Source of the DNA: Flavimaribacter sp039888615
GTDB lineage: Bacteria; Pseudomonadota; Alphaproteobacteria; Rhizobiales; Rhizobiaceae
Strand: one strand, 5' to 3'
Assembly (NCBI GenBank): GCA_039888615.1
Contig: JBDQQS010000003.1
DNA: 64,000 nt
Below, piece after piece: positions 1-10,230 of the stretch. Position 1 is the first letter of the stretch. Each line of letters begins with the position of its first letter. The position numbers and the translations under genes are program-made. The notes under the pieces are model-generated. The model did not search any database and had not been told where the DNA came from. It worked only from the letters and a program-made list of their open reading frames with translations.

Positions 1-120
1 ATTGCGCGGCGTCGGATAGGCGACGAAGGAATCATAGACCAGACGCGGCAGCGGCAGGCGTGAGTCGATCCACTTGCTGACGCCGGTTTTCGGCTCGTAG
101 GTTGAATGTCCACCACTCAT
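1..120 (-). CDS. petB: Cytochrome b of the bc1 complex, N-terminal part (cut by window edge)
   Basis: The first 40 codons of a gene that runs off the left edge, starting at an ATG on the minus strand. The peptide begins MSGGHSTYEP and contains KWIDSRLPLPRL, the amphipathic N-terminal region of alphaproteobacterial cytochrome b. It starts 14 bases after the stop of petA on the same strand, the usual petA-petB order of the fbc operon. The product would carry the two b hemes and quinol sites of complex III in the inner membrane; none of the heme-binding part lies in this window. Assignment rests on the N-terminus plus position next to the Rieske gene. Confidence 0.85.
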   Translation of the reverse strand, partial: MSGGHSTYEPKTGVSKWIDSRLPLPRLVYDSFVAYPTPRN

Positions 121-134
121 CGGTAATTCCCCTG

Positions 135-701
135 CTAGCCGATCTTGATTCGCGTATCGGTCAGAAATTCGTATGGCGGAATGTGCAGGTTCTCCGGCGC
201 CGGTCCCTTGCGGATACGGCCAGCCGTATCATAGTGCGAACCGTGGCACGGGCAGAACCACCCGCCATATTCCCCCGACTGACCGAGCGGCACGCAACCC
301 AGATGGGTGCAAGAGCCGATCATGACAATCCAGTTCTCGCGATCTTCTCCGGCGGACCGGTCGACGTCGGAAGCCGGCGCGTCAGGCGCCAGATTTTCAT
401 TGCGCGCAGACGGGTCCGGAAGCTCGTCGAGCGGAACGGCGTCCGCTTCGGCGATTTCTTCATCCGTGCGATTTCGGATAAACACCGGCTTACCGCGCCA
501 TTTCACCGTAATCGACATGCCCCGTTCGAGACCGGAAACATCGACCTCGATTGTCGACAACGCCAGCGTAGTCGCATCCGGGCGCATCTGGTCGATGAAA
601 GGCCAGGCCACCGAAGCAGCGCCCACGACGCCCGCCATCGCGGTCGTCAGATACAGAAAATCGCGACGGGTAGGTTCGCCTGTCAGTTCGTGTTCACTCA
701 C
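135..701 (-). CDS. petA: Ubiquinol-cytochrome c reductase Rieske iron-sulfur subunit
   Basis: 188 residues, the usual length for an alphaproteobacterial Rieske subunit. A twin-arginine-like motif (TRRDFLYL, about residues 11-18) and a hydrophobic anchor (about 19-38) lead to a soluble domain exposed to the periplasm. The two cluster-binding loops are visible: CTHLGC and CPCHGSHYD, which supply two Cys and two His ligands for the 2Fe-2S cluster; the two other Cys form the stabilising disulfide. The protein accepts electrons from ubiquinol and passes them to cytochrome c1. It is first in a petA-petB order on the minus strand, with 191 bases separating it from the upstream ABC transporter gene, so it probably has its own promoter. 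Confidence 0.95.
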   Translation of the reverse strand: MSEHELTGEPTRRDFLYLTTAMAGVVGAASVAWPFIDQMRPDATTLALSTIEVDVSGLERGMSITVKWRGKPVFIRNRTDEEIAEADAVPLDELPDPSARNENLAPDAPASDVDRSAGEDRENWIVMIGSCTHLGCVPLGQSGEYGGWFCPCHGSHYDTAGRIRKGPAPENLHIPPYEFLTDTRIKIG

Positions 702-892
702 GGTTTCAGCCTTCCTCTGCGCATGCTCGTCCGTGGCTGCTGGAATAAACGGTCACATGTCGTCCCCACGACCGCACCCGAATACCCGCAATCGGCCGGT
801 TTCTAGGATGCTTCTTAGAATATGTCCAGCCTACAAGATGGGACAGAGGCACAATGCCGCAAGTTTTGCCGGGATTTGCGGCTTGACCTCCT

Positions 893-2749
893 TTAGTTGT
901 TGATGAATCCACCCGATTGCCTCTCCCACAGCCTGGCGTAGAGACCATTCCGGTCGATCAATTCGGCGTGCGAGCCGTCTTCGATGATCCGGCCTTGGTC
1001 CATCACGACAAGACGGTCCATTTTCGCGATCGTCGAAAGCCGGTGGGCGATGGCGATGACTGTCTTGCCTTCCATCAGGGCGGCCATGTTTTCCTGTATT
1101 GCGGCCTCGATTTCGGAATCGAGAGCCGATGTCGCCTCGTCCAGCACAAGGATCGGCGCGTCTTTCAGCATAACGCGGGCGATGGCGATCCTCTGCCGCT
1201 GTCCGCCGGAAAGCTTGACGCCGCGCTCGCCGACATGCGCATCCATGCCCGCGCGGCCGCGCTGGTCGCGCAGTTCACCGATGAATCGCAAAGCATGCGC
1301 CTTTCGGGCAGCTTCCTCCAGTTCCGGATCAGCCGCGCCCGGCCGCCCCAGTGCGATATTGTCGCGAATCGACCGGTGCAGCAGCGAAGTGTCCTGGGTG
1401 ACCACCGAAATGAGCGATCGCAGCGAATGCTGCGTGACGCCGGCGATGTCCTGGCCGTCGATGACGATGCGTCCCGACTCAAGATCGAAGAATCTCAGCA
1501 GCAGGTTGACCAGCGTCGATTTGCCTGCTCCGGACGGTCCGACGAGACCAACCTTCTGTCCGGGATCGACGGTGAGGGTGATCCCGTCGAGCACCGTCTT
1601 GCTCTCCTCGTATCGGAACTGCACGTTCTCGAACTGGATCCGGCAATCGGAGACGACAAGTTCTGTGGCGTCCTCGCGGTCCGTCAGCGTCACTGGTCGT
1701 GCGACAAGCTCCATCGAATTCTGGATCACGCCGTAGTTGCGCATCAGAATGTTAAGCTGGTTCATCATCCGGCCAAGCAACAGGCTGAGCCTGAACACGA
1801 TCGCCATTGTCGCCGCCACTGATCCGACGGTGATCTCGCCGGCAAGCAGCAGCCCGATGGCGATCGCCGCTATGACGATCGTCATGACGCTGGAAAGAAT
1901 GGCGAGCGAGACGCGCACGCCCGTCAGATTGCGGGTGAAGGATTTCAGTACTGCGATAAAGCCGTCAAACGAGCCGCGCAGATTGCGCTCGACCTCGTCG
2001 TCGCGACCGAACAGCTTCAGCGTTTGTATATTCGCATAGCTGTCAACCAGCCGACCACTGACTGTCGAGGCGGCTTCCGCCGCGTCCCTGGAATTGCGCC
2101 GAATACGCGGCACGAAAAAACGGGCGACGACGATGAAGCCCGCGACCCACAGCAAGACCGGGGCCGCCAGACGCCAGTCGAGATCGGCCATCATGATCAG
2201 CGTCGCGATGACATAGATCACGATGAACCAGGCCACCTGCAGCATGGAGATCATGAAGTCTCCGATGGCCTGGCCCGACTGCCAAACCTTCGTCGCCACG
2301 CGGCCAGCGAACTCGTTTTGAAAAAAGGAGAGGCTCTGGCGCCCGACATGCGAGGCCGCCTGCCATCGAACGAGCGAAAAGAACCCCGGAACGACCGCCT
2401 GTTCCTCGATCAGCGAGGAAAAAGCGACGACGAAGAACCGCCCGACCAGCACCACCAGCGCCATGAACAGCAGTTCGCCGCCATGCTCCGCGACAAGTCC
2501 CTGCCAGCCCGACGCCCTGTTGAATCCCTCGAGCATATCAACAAGCCTGCCGACGAAATAGAACAGGGCGATCTCCATGAGAGCGACCGCCCCGCCGAGC
2601 GCGAGCATGGCCGCAAACGGCCATTTCTCCTGGCGCACATAGTGCCAGATGAAAGGGATCGCGCCTGGCGGCGGAGCGCCGGTTTCGCGGTCTGCATACG
2701 GGTCGATCCAGCGTTCGAAACAGCCAAGGATCGTGTCGAGGATACGCAC
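893..2749 (-). CDS. ABC exporter, fused membrane and ATPase domains (copy 1)
   Basis: 618 residues. The N-terminal half (about 35-350) is a six-helix exporter membrane domain; the C-terminal half is the ATPase with Walker A GPSGAGKS (404-411), signature LSGGQ (513-517) and Walker B ILVLDE (533-538). It would work as a homodimer or as a heterodimer with its paralog at 5242-7101, which ends in the same WxRQSGGFIN stretch. The start is GTG and shares one base with the TAG stop of the upstream MscS-type gene, so the two are translationally coupled. Substrate cannot be read from sequence; lipid/multidrug (MsbA-like) exporters are the closest general family. Confidence 0.9.
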   Translation of the reverse strand: MRILDTILGCFERWIDPYADRETGAPPPGAIPFIWHYVRQEKWPFAAMLALGGAVALMEIALFYFVGRLVDMLEGFNRASGWQGLVAEHGGELLFMALVVLVGRFFVVAFSSLIEEQAVVPGFFSLVRWQAASHVGRQSLSFFQNEFAGRVATKVWQSGQAIGDFMISMLQVAWFIVIYVIATLIMMADLDWRLAAPVLLWVAGFIVVARFFVPRIRRNSRDAAEAASTVSGRLVDSYANIQTLKLFGRDDEVERNLRGSFDGFIAVLKSFTRNLTGVRVSLAILSSVMTIVIAAIAIGLLLAGEITVGSVAATMAIVFRLSLLLGRMMNQLNILMRNYGVIQNSMELVARPVTLTDREDATELVVSDCRIQFENVQFRYEESKTVLDGITLTVDPGQKVGLVGPSGAGKSTLVNLLLRFFDLESGRIVIDGQDIAGVTQHSLRSLISVVTQDTSLLHRSIRDNIALGRPGAADPELEEAARKAHALRFIGELRDQRGRAGMDAHVGERGVKLSGGQRQRIAIARVMLKDAPILVLDEATSALDSEIEAAIQENMAALMEGKTVIAIAHRLSTIAKMDRLVVMDQGRIIEDGSHAELIDRNGLYARLWERQSGGFINN

Positions 2750-5085
2750 TACGCGGGTTTGACTTCGGACGCCTTGGCCTCCGCCATCTGCTTGACGGCC
2801 TTGCCGGCGGCTGCGGCGATTGCCGAGTCGGTGGCGTCATCCGAATCCACGGCGCCAGGCACGTTGACCCGCACTTCCGGCCTTGCAAATTCGATTCCGT
2901 TTTCTGCAAAGGCTTTCTGAACCCTTGCATAGACGTCCTTGCGAATCACCCATTGCTTGCCGGGCTTGGCCATGAACTTGCCGCGCAACACCATGCCCAC
3001 ATCGTTGACGTCGGAGACGCCCTGGGACTTGAAGGTCTGGATGATGTCTTCAGCGTAGGGAGCCTCGAGCATTTCATTGCCGATCTGCTTGAAGATCTTC
3101 TTCACCTTGTTTGCGTCGGTGTCGAAAGGCACGGTGAATTTCACTTTCATGATCACCCAGTCGCGCGAGTTGTTGGTGATCTTCGGAATCTCTCCGTAGG
3201 GAACGGTGTGGACCGGACCGGAAGGATGGCGCAACTGAAGCGACCGGATCGAGATCTTCTCCACTGTCCCCATCGTGCCGTTGATGTCCAGGAACTCGCC
3301 GACACGGAACGCGTCGTCCATCAGGAAGAAGACGCCGGACACGATATCCTTGACAAGGGTCTGGGCGCCAAAACCGATGGCCAGACCGAGAATGCCGGCG
3401 CCGGCCAGAAGCGGCGCGATGTTCACGCCAAAACTGCTGAGCGCGATCAACAGTGTGATCGTGATGATCGTGATCTGAATGGCCAATTTTGCAAGCGGCA
3501 GGACGGTCGACAGTCTCGAGCCGCCGGCGCCGCCGCCTTCTCCGCCGGCCTCGTCGGGCGCGCCGGCAGTCGAGGTGTTCTCGTCGGCGAGCTTGCGGTT
3601 GATCCACAATGACGCCACTTCCCATGCGAGATAGCCGGCAATCAGAATGAACAGCGCCTCGAAGAAGGAAGACGCTATACGCGCGCCCAGTCCGGAGGTT
3701 GCAAGCGCGCCAAGCTGGATATCCCAGATCCTGATCAGCAGGACGATCACGATGCCGAACACCAGCGTGCGCCCGATCCGGATATAGCTGCGCTTGGTCG
3801 AGTGGTAGGCCGCTTCGGCCACCGCCCCCTCGCCGCGCATCGGCGGCACGAGATGATGGACGAGAGCGCGAATCGTGGTGTTCAACGCAGGCGCGATGAG
3901 CAGCAGCGCAAGCGTCAGATAGTGCTGTCCCTTTTCGACGAGATCGAGCCTGCCGTTGATCGCCAGGAACTGCACGGTCAACCATGTCAGAGCAATGAGC
4001 GCCATGGCGACCCAGGGAAACGCCCGGGCTGTCATGACTTCAGACCCCGTCACGTCCTCGGTGTCGCCGAGCAGCATCTTGGACAGACCATGGCGCGCCT
4101 TGTAGGTCATGACGCCGAGCCAGACGAATACGCCGAGGTTGATCCAGAAGATGAAAGAGTTGCCGAAAGGAGCCTGTCCGTTCGTCCTGAGAAATTCGAC
4201 AAGGAAGATGTTGAATCCGGCCAGTATCACTACGCCAAGAGAGTTGTAGTAGATAAATTTCGAAGTCCAGTCGTCAGCGTAAACCAGCCGCATGTTCGGG
4301 CGGTTGGGCGCAAGCACAAACCGCGACACAGCGGCGACCACACGCGGAACAACGATGAGATACAGCATGAAAGCGTGCACGACAGGCCGATCCAGGTCGG
4401 CGATGAACTGTTGGATGACAATCCGGCCGACAATAAAAAACGCCAGCAGACCAACCATATCCACGACCAGCCGTTTGCCAAGAAATTCCAGTGTTTGGCG
4501 CAGATTTTCCGGTTGTTGCTGATGTTCGTATTGTCTACGCCAGTTCGAGGCCAGCCGGTCCACGATGAATTCGGCGACGAGACCTGCGGCGATCGCGCCG
4601 ACGACAAGCAACAACAGATGGAAGAAGCCGGAACCTCCCCGTTCCTCCACAAAGTTTCCGATAGCCTTGCCGAGATCCACGGTCGAGCGGGGTATCCTAA
4701 CGACGGAATTGATAAGGTTCGCGCCCAGCTTTCCAAACGAGTCGTAGAGCACGACCGTGTTGTTTGGTTCCGGCTCCTTGTTTTTCTCGGCGTCTGCTGC
4801 GGCCACGGCGTCGAGCCGCTGCAGCAGCAGCTGGCGCACCTGCTCGTCATCCATCTGGGAAACGATTTCGCGAACCATCGCGGGCGTCAGGTTTTCGGGC
4901 AGCGTCACCGGCTTCGTTTCAGACGATTTCTCCGCCGACGCGGCCTTGGCCACGCCCACCATCGACTGCGCCTGGACTGCTCCGCACAAAACGAAGATCA
5001 GCAGCGCCAATCCAAGAAAACAGGCTCCGAGCCGCTGCACACCGAAGTACAGGCGCTCAATTCCGGCAGAACGCACGATCGCCAT
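2749..5085 (-). CDS. MscS-family mechanosensitive channel, large form
   Basis: 778 residues, far longer than E. coli MscS. An N-terminal signal-like segment (about 15-40, ending AVQAQS) is followed by a periplasmic part, then many hydrophobic segments between about 155 and 560. The conserved pore-lining helix and beta domain are present: GLAIGFGAQTLVKDIVSG near 567-584, then FRVGEFLDI and the C-terminal mixed domain to about 745. Large MscS proteins of this type release solutes during hypo-osmotic shock. A Gly-rich, Asp/Glu-containing linker sits near residue 515. The gene lies between two paralogous ABC exporters and overlaps the downstream one by one base, suggesting joint expression. Confidence 0.9.
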   Translation of the reverse strand: MAIVRSAGIERLYFGVQRLGACFLGLALLIFVLCGAVQAQSMVGVAKAASAEKSSETKPVTLPENLTPAMVREIVSQMDDEQVRQLLLQRLDAVAAADAEKNKEPEPNNTVVLYDSFGKLGANLINSVVRIPRSTVDLGKAIGNFVEERGGSGFFHLLLLVVGAIAAGLVAEFIVDRLASNWRRQYEHQQQPENLRQTLEFLGKRLVVDMVGLLAFFIVGRIVIQQFIADLDRPVVHAFMLYLIVVPRVVAAVSRFVLAPNRPNMRLVYADDWTSKFIYYNSLGVVILAGFNIFLVEFLRTNGQAPFGNSFIFWINLGVFVWLGVMTYKARHGLSKMLLGDTEDVTGSEVMTARAFPWVAMALIALTWLTVQFLAINGRLDLVEKGQHYLTLALLLIAPALNTTIRALVHHLVPPMRGEGAVAEAAYHSTKRSYIRIGRTLVFGIVIVLLIRIWDIQLGALATSGLGARIASSFFEALFILIAGYLAWEVASLWINRKLADENTSTAGAPDEAGGEGGGAGGSRLSTVLPLAKLAIQITIITITLLIALSSFGVNIAPLLAGAGILGLAIGFGAQTLVKDIVSGVFFLMDDAFRVGEFLDINGTMGTVEKISIRSLQLRHPSGPVHTVPYGEIPKITNNSRDWVIMKVKFTVPFDTDANKVKKIFKQIGNEMLEAPYAEDIIQTFKSQGVSDVNDVGMVLRGKFMAKPGKQWVIRKDVYARVQKAFAENGIEFARPEVRVNVPGAVDSDDATDSAIAAAAGKAVKQMAEAKASEVKPA

Positions 5086-5241
5086 CCCAGTATATCCCCT
5101 CTTCGCGGCCGAAATTTCAGTGCCGCTTACAGATCAGAATTGATCTTTCGGGGCCTGACTATCACAAGATTGTTAATACAACCAGTTGACAACGGATCGC
5201 AGTCACAATTCGCAAGTCCAGCTTAAAGAGGCCTCCAAAGC

Positions 5242-7101
5242 CTATTCGGCGGCCGCCGTGTCGGCGTCGAGCTTGTCCGAATTGATGAAGCCGCCGGACT
5301 GACGCGCCCAGAGATCCGCATAGAGTCCCTTCTCGGAGATGAGTCGCTCATGCGTGCCGGTCTGAACGATCTCGCCTGCGTCCAGAACGATCAGCCTGTC
5401 CATCTGGGCGATGGTAGAAAGCCGGTGGGCGATTGCGATCACCGTCTTGCCTTCCATCAGGGCGAACAGGTTCTCCTGGATGGCCGCCTCAACCTCCGAA
5501 TCGAGCGCAGATGTCGCTTCGTCTAGGATCAGGATCGGCGCGTCCTTGAGGAAAACGCGCGCGATAGCGATGCGCTGCCTCTGACCGCCCGACAATTTGA
5601 CGCCGCGCTCGCCAACATGGGCCTCGAGCCCCTTGCGCCCCTTCATGTCTTCCAGACCCTGGATGAAGTCCCAGGCGTTGGCCTGTTGCGCCGCATGCAC
5701 GATATCGGCATCCGTGGCGTCGGGTTTACCGTAGGCAATGTTGTCCCGAATCGACCGGTGCAACAGCGAGGTGTCCTGGGTGACGACGCCGATCTGGCCC
5801 CGCAAGCTGTCCTGGGTCACCGCCGAGACATCCTGACCGTCAATATAAATCCGTCCGCCTTCCAGATCGTAGAACCGGAGCAACAGGTTGGTCAGCGTCG
5901 TCTTGCCGGCGCCGGAAGGTCCGACAAGCCCGATCTTCTCGCCAGGCGCGATCAAGAGAGACAGATCGTCGATCACCCCGCCCTCCTTGCCGTAGTGGAA
6001 GCGGATGTTTTCGAATGAAATCTTGCCCTTCTGCGGAGCCAATTGCACTTTTGGTTCGGCGTCGACGATCTGGTGCGGCTTCGACATCATGGACATGCCG
6101 TCGATCACCACCCCGAGATTCTCGAAAAACGCAGCAACTTCCCACATGATCCACTGGGACATGTTGTTGAGGCGCAGCGCAAGGCCGATCGCGACCGCAA
6201 TCGCCCCGACCGAAATTACCTCGCCAAGCCACAGATAGATCGACAGGAAACCCACCAGGAAGATCAGCACGGCATTGTTGAAATAGACGATCGCCTGGAA
6301 CCAGGTCACCATCCGCATCTGCCGGTAGACGGTGTCGAGAAACTCGTCCATCGCCGAGCGCGCATAGCTTTCCTCGCGCCGCGCATGGGAGAACAGCTTG
6401 ACGGTCGCGATGTTGGTGTAGCTGTCGACGATACGACCCGTCATCATCGAACGCGAATCGGCCTGCTGCCGCGCCAGGTCCTTCATCCACGGAACGAACG
6501 TGTAGATCAGCACGCTATAGACCACCGCCCAAAGAAGCAGCGGCATGGCGAGCCGCCAGTCGGCGGTGGCGACAAGCACCACGGTCGTGGTGAAATAAAC
6601 GCAGATATAGACGAAGACATCGAGCATCTTCATCACGGATTCACGCACCGCCAGCGACGTCTGCATCACTCTTGTCGCGACGCGGCCTGCAAATTCATCG
6701 GCGAAGAACGACAGGCTTTGACGCAGCAGGTAGCGATGCATCTGCCAGCGGGCGATCATCGGATAGTTGCCGAGCAGCGTCTGGTGAATGACCAGCGAAT
6801 GCAGCAGCACCACGCCGGGCAGCCCGATGAGCACGAACAGGGCCATGAAGGCGAGCCGCCATCCTTCCCGCTGCAGGAAGCCTTCGCGACCGGACTCGGA
6901 AAGCCAGTTCACGATGTCGCCCAGAAAACCGAAGAGAAAAACCTCGCCGATCGCGATAAGCATCGTCAACAGAGACATCGCCAGCAGCCATGGCATGGCG
7001 TCGCGCGAATAATGCCAGCAAAAGGCGAGCAGACCCGTCGGCGGACGCACCGCCTCTTCCTCGGGATAGGGTTTCAAACGTCTTTCGAACCACAGGAACA
7101 T
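5242..7101 (-). CDS. ABC exporter, fused membrane and ATPase domains (copy 2)
   Basis: 619 residues from the chosen start MFLWFERRL; the frame stays open 16 codons further upstream, but only the inner ATG has a Shine-Dalgarno (GGAG about 9 bases upstream) and it gives the same length as the paralog at 893-2749. Membrane domain about 20-340; Walker A GPSGAGKT near 394-401, LSGGQ near 502, Walker B ILILDE near 522. The C-terminus carries an extra acidic tail after SGGFIN. The gene is 156 bases upstream of the MscS-type gene on the same strand; the three may be one transcription unit. Substrate unknown. Confidence 0.88.
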   Translation of the reverse strand: MFLWFERRLKPYPEEEAVRPPTGLLAFCWHYSRDAMPWLLAMSLLTMLIAIGEVFLFGFLGDIVNWLSESGREGFLQREGWRLAFMALFVLIGLPGVVLLHSLVIHQTLLGNYPMIARWQMHRYLLRQSLSFFADEFAGRVATRVMQTSLAVRESVMKMLDVFVYICVYFTTTVVLVATADWRLAMPLLLWAVVYSVLIYTFVPWMKDLARQQADSRSMMTGRIVDSYTNIATVKLFSHARREESYARSAMDEFLDTVYRQMRMVTWFQAIVYFNNAVLIFLVGFLSIYLWLGEVISVGAIAVAIGLALRLNNMSQWIMWEVAAFFENLGVVIDGMSMMSKPHQIVDAEPKVQLAPQKGKISFENIRFHYGKEGGVIDDLSLLIAPGEKIGLVGPSGAGKTTLTNLLLRFYDLEGGRIYIDGQDVSAVTQDSLRGQIGVVTQDTSLLHRSIRDNIAYGKPDATDADIVHAAQQANAWDFIQGLEDMKGRKGLEAHVGERGVKLSGGQRQRIAIARVFLKDAPILILDEATSALDSEVEAAIQENLFALMEGKTVIAIAHRLSTIAQMDRLIVLDAGEIVQTGTHERLISEKGLYADLWARQSGGFINSDKLDADTAAAE

Positions 7102-7483
7102 GGCCTTGGACTCCGTATGCAATCTGACGGTGATAAGGCGGAACGCCAAACCGGCATCGACACGATCGGTCTTGCCTCGTCAAGATGAAACTGTTGAGTG
7201 TACAATCAACGACCGCGCTCGGATGGCGCAGATCATTCGCAAATGGCCTGTATCGCGAAAACGGGCCTTCGCCTGCTACGATAGGTCTGGCCGGGTTCTT
7301 AAATCATCATCGTCGTAACCGCCGCGAAACAAAAAGCCCGCGCCGCAGCACAAGCAATCGTCCCGCCTAGTCTGGAACATCGGAGCGACTTTCTACCGCG
7401 ATTCCATCCTGCAATCCACCGTAGCGGCGATGAAATCATTTGATGGGCCTGTTCAACATTCCTAATTGTTGTATTTCAGCATC
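7102..7483. other. Intergenic stretch between divergent ABC exporter and trmL
   Basis: About 380 bases with short open frames that show no family resemblance. It must hold the promoter of the leftward ABC exporter (its GGAG ribosome site is just upstream of position 7101) and of the rightward trmL. No convincing tRNA, repeat or strong terminator was seen. Confidence 0.5.
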
Positions 7484-7963
7484 ATGACGCCACCTGAAAC
7501 CGATCTGCGCATAGCTCTCTTCCAGCCGGATATTCCGGGCAATACGGGCGCGATACTGCGCCTGGCCGCCTGCCTCGGCCTGAGCGTCGACATCATCGAG
7601 CCCGCAGGCTTCGACCTGTCCGACCGCGCGCTCAAACGCGCCGGCATGGACTATGTGGAACAGGCCTCGCTTTGCCGCCATCTCAACTGGCAATCCTTTC
7701 AGGAATGGGCGGCGGCGGAACAGCGGCGTCTTGTCCTCGCTTCCACCAGCGCGCCGACCGCCTATACGCAATTCGCCTTCCAGCCGCGCGACATTCTGCT
7801 GTTCGGCCGCGAAAGCGTCGGCGCGCCTGATCATGTGCACGCGGCCGCCGACGCACGGATCATCATCCCCATGGCCGAGGGCCGGCGTTCGCTGAATCTT
7901 GCGCTCAGCGTCGCCATGATCGCCGGAGAGGCGGTCAGGCAGGCGCAATTGTCCGCGTATTGA
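7484..7963 (+). CDS. trmL: tRNA (cytidine(34)-2'-O)-methyltransferase, SpoU/TrmH family
   Basis: 159 residues from the ATG giving MTPPETDLRIALFQ; a TTG six codons upstream is possible but the family starts close to the ALF.P.IP motif. SPOUT-fold motifs are all visible: PDIPGNTG near residue 15, LFGRESVGAP near 107, and the knot-forming PMAEGRRSLNLALSVA near 132. The enzyme methylates the ribose at wobble position 34 of leucine tRNAs using SAM. Single gene, convergent with ilvD seven bases away. Length matches the minimal TrmL type without extra RNA-binding domain. Confidence 0.92.
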   Translation: MTPPETDLRIALFQPDIPGNTGAILRLAACLGLSVDIIEPAGFDLSDRALKRAGMDYVEQASLCRHLNWQSFQEWAAAEQRRLVLASTSAPTAYTQFAFQPRDILLFGRESVGAPDHVHAAADARIIIPMAEGRRSLNLALSVAMIAGEAVRQAQLSAY

Positions 7964-7970
7964 GGCGACT

Positions 7971-9815
7971 TCAGTCGATTTCGCGCACCGCGCCCTTGGC
8001 GGCCGATGTCGTCAACGCCGCATAGGCGCGCAGCGCCTTGCTGACTTTACGCGTGCGCTTTTCCGTCGGCTTCCAGGCTTTGGCGCCTTTCGCTTCCATC
8101 GCCGTGCGGCGCTTCGCCAGTTCTTCGTCGGAGACGTCGACCCGGATGATCCGGTTCGGAATGTCGATGACGATCGTGTCGCCCTCCTCGACAAGTCCGA
8201 TCACGCCGCCCTCGGCAGCTTCCGGAGAGACGTGGCCGATCGACAGGCCGGAGGTTCCGCCCGAGAAACGTCCGTCGGTGACGAGCGCGCACGCCTTGCC
8301 CAGCCCCTTGGATTTCAGGTAGCTGGTCGGGTAGAGCATCTCCTGCATGCCCGGCCCCCCGCGCGGCCCTTCATAGCGGATCAGCACCACGTCGCCCTCG
8401 TTGATCTTGCCTGTCAGAATCGCCGAAACGGCGCTGTCCTGGCTTTCGCAGATACGCGCTGGCCCCGAGAACTTCAGGATGCTCTCGTCAACGCCGGCCG
8501 TCTTCACCACGCAGCCGTCTTCGGCGATATTGCCGTAAAGCACGGCGAGCCCGCCATCCTGGCTGTAGGCGTGATCGCGGTTGCGGATCACGCCCTTCTG
8601 CCGGTCTAGATCCAGTTCGTCCCAGCGTTTCGATTGCGAGAATGCAACCTGCGTGGGCACGCCGCCGGGCGCCGCCCTGAAGAACTGATGGACGCTTTCC
8701 GAATTTGTCTGCGTGATGTCCCAGCGCGCGAGCGCTTCCTTCATGGTCGTGGAGTGAACCGTTGGCAAGTCGGAATTGAGCAGGCCCACGCGGTCCAGTT
8801 CGCCGAGAATGCCGAAAATGCCGCCGGCCCTGTGCACGTCCTCCATGTGGATGTTTTCCACCGCGGGTGCGACCTTGCAGAGCACCGGCACCTTGCGCGA
8901 CAGCCGGTCGATGTCGTCCATTGTGAAGCCGACTTCCCCTTCGTACGACGCCGCCAGAAGGTGCAGGATGGTGTTCGTCGACCCGCCCATGGAAATGTCC
9001 AGCGACATGGCGTTTTCGAAGGCGCCGAAACTGGCGATGTTGCGCGGCAGTGCGCTTTCGTCATCCTGTTCGTAGTACCGTTTGGCGAGATCGACGATCA
9101 GGTGTCCCGCCTCGACGAAGAGACGTTCGCGATCGGAATGCGTCGCAAGCGTCGAGCCGTTCCCCGGCAAGGCCAGTCCAAGCGCTTCCGTCAGACAGTT
9201 CATGGAGTTCGCCGTAAACATGCCGGAGCACGACCCGCAGGTCGGGCATGCGGAGCGTTCCATTTCGGACACGAAGGCGTCCGACACCCGGTCGTCGGCG
9301 GCGGCGACCATAGCGTCGATCAGGTCGACAGCCTTTTCCGTGCCGTCCTCCATCGTCACCTTGCCGGCTTCCATAGGCCCGCCCGATACGAAAACGACCG
9401 GGATATTGAGGCGCATTGCAGCGTTCAGCATGCCGGGCGTGATCTTGTCGCAATTCGAGATGCAGACGAGGGCGTCCGCGCAGTGGCCGTTGACCATATA
9501 TTCCACGGCGTCCGCGATCACTTCGCGCGAAGGCAGCGAATAGAGCATGCCGTCATGGCCCATGGCGATGCCGTCGTCGACGGCGATCGTGTTGAATTCC
9601 TTGGCGACTCCGCCGGCGCGCTCCACTTCCCGCGCTACCAGCTGGCCGAGATCCTTCAGATGCACGTGACCGGGCACGAACTGGGTGAAAGAATTGGCGA
9701 TCGCGATAATTGGCTTGCCGAAATCGCCGTCTTTCATCCCCGTCGCGCGCCACAGGCCGCGGGCGCCGGCCATGTTGCGGCCGTGGGTGGAGGTTCTGGA
9801 ACGATACTGTGGCAT
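7971..9815 (-). CDS. ilvD: Dihydroxy-acid dehydratase
   Basis: 614 residues, full length for the family. It removes water from 2,3-dihydroxy-isovalerate and 2,3-dihydroxy-3-methylvalerate, the third step of branched-chain amino acid synthesis, using an iron-sulfur cluster. Cluster and metal motifs: [10 protein letters not shown] near 122, [16 protein letters not shown] near 195, GGSTNT near 285, and the C-terminal [17 protein letters not shown]-terminus [22 protein letters not shown] is typical of the E. coli-like type. Monocistronic here; a terminator-like hairpin for the upstream small gene sits between the two. Confidence 0.97.
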   Translation of the reverse strand: MPQYRSRTSTHGRNMAGARGLWRATGMKDGDFGKPIIAIANSFTQFVPGHVHLKDLGQLVAREVERAGGVAKEFNTIAVDDGIAMGHDGMLYSLPSREVIADAVEYMVNGHCADALVCISNCDKITPGMLNAAMRLNIPVVFVSGGPMEAGKVTMEDGTEKAVDLIDAMVAAADDRVSDAFVSEMERSACPTCGSCSGMFTANSMNCLTEALGLALPGNGSTLATHSDRERLFVEAGHLIVDLAKRYYEQDDESALPRNIASFGAFENAMSLDISMGGSTNTILHLLAASYEGEVGFTMDDIDRLSRKVPVLCKVAPAVENIHMEDVHRAGGIFGILGELDRVGLLNSDLPTVHSTTMKEALARWDITQTNSESVHQFFRAAPGGVPTQVAFSQSKRWDELDLDRQKGVIRNRDHAYSQDGGLAVLYGNIAEDGCVVKTAGVDESILKFSGPARICESQDSAVSAILTGKINEGDVVLIRYEGPRGGPGMQEMLYPTSYLKSKGLGKACALVTDGRFSGGTSGLSIGHVSPEAAEGGVIGLVEEGDTIVIDIPNRIIRVDVSDEELAKRRTAMEAKGAKAWKPTEKRTRKVSKALRAYAALTTSAAKGAVREID

Positions 9816-9928
9816 GCTGGTATTTCCTTGATTGTCTGTTTGCAGCTCGTGCGGCGAATTGCAGATCCCGCAGGCGTCGCAGCCGCCCTTTTCAGGGACT
9901 TCAGTTTCGGGACATTAGCAGGTCGCAG

Positions 9929-9952
9929 AAAAACGCCCGAATTTCAAGGGCG
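9929..9952 (-). terminator. Possible intrinsic terminator after the 86-codon gene
   Basis: On the minus strand CGCCC and GGGCG (5-bp stem, 9-base loop) are followed directly by a run of five T. It lies 18 bases after the stop of the small gene at 9970-10230 and upstream of ilvD. The stem is short, so strength is uncertain. Confidence 0.45.
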
Positions 9953-9969
9953 GAGGAACAACGGGCGCC

Positions 9970-10230
9970 TCAATCGGCCGTCGGCAACCTGCGCATCGTG
10001 AATTCGACTTCGTCGTCCGGAAGCTGACGCCAGCTTTCCACTTCCGTCCAGTAGGCGGCTTTCGGCCAGGCGTGAAACCACTCGCGCGCCTTGGCCCTGG
10101 CCAGGTTTCGGGGAAGTCGAAATGTTTCGCGAACAAACGGATCGCCTTTTCCGCGATCGCCATTCTCGCGGCTCTTCCGGATTCGTTTCCGCAACCCGTC
10201 CATGGGCGGAACTGGAGGCAATCGGACCAT
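9970..10230 (-). CDS. Small conserved protein ending in FTMRRLPTAD
   Basis: 86 residues from an ATG with a GAGG ribosome site about 11 bases upstream; the frame is open further upstream but that part looks like non-coding sequence. The C-terminal 55 residues, with FRLPRNLARAKAREW, PKAAYWTEVESW and EFTMRRLPTAD, resemble a small hypothetical protein I recall from many rhizobia; function is unknown. No signal peptide or membrane segment. It sits alone, upstream of ilvD on the same strand, divergent from hemF. Confidence 0.7.
   Translation of the reverse strand: MVRLPPVPPMDGLRKRIRKSRENGDRGKGDPFVRETFRLPRNLARAKAREWFHAWPKAAYWTEVESWRQLPDDEVEFTMRRLPTAD

Noticed and set aside
102..903. Plus-strand open frames of 198-234 codons over petA
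   Set aside because: They lie antisense to the conserved Rieske gene, with high Arg content and no family motif; shadows of GC-rich coding.
706..948. 80-codon minus-strand frame upstream of petA
   Set aside because: Overlaps the end of the ABC exporter and non-coding gap; no ribosome site or conserved pattern.
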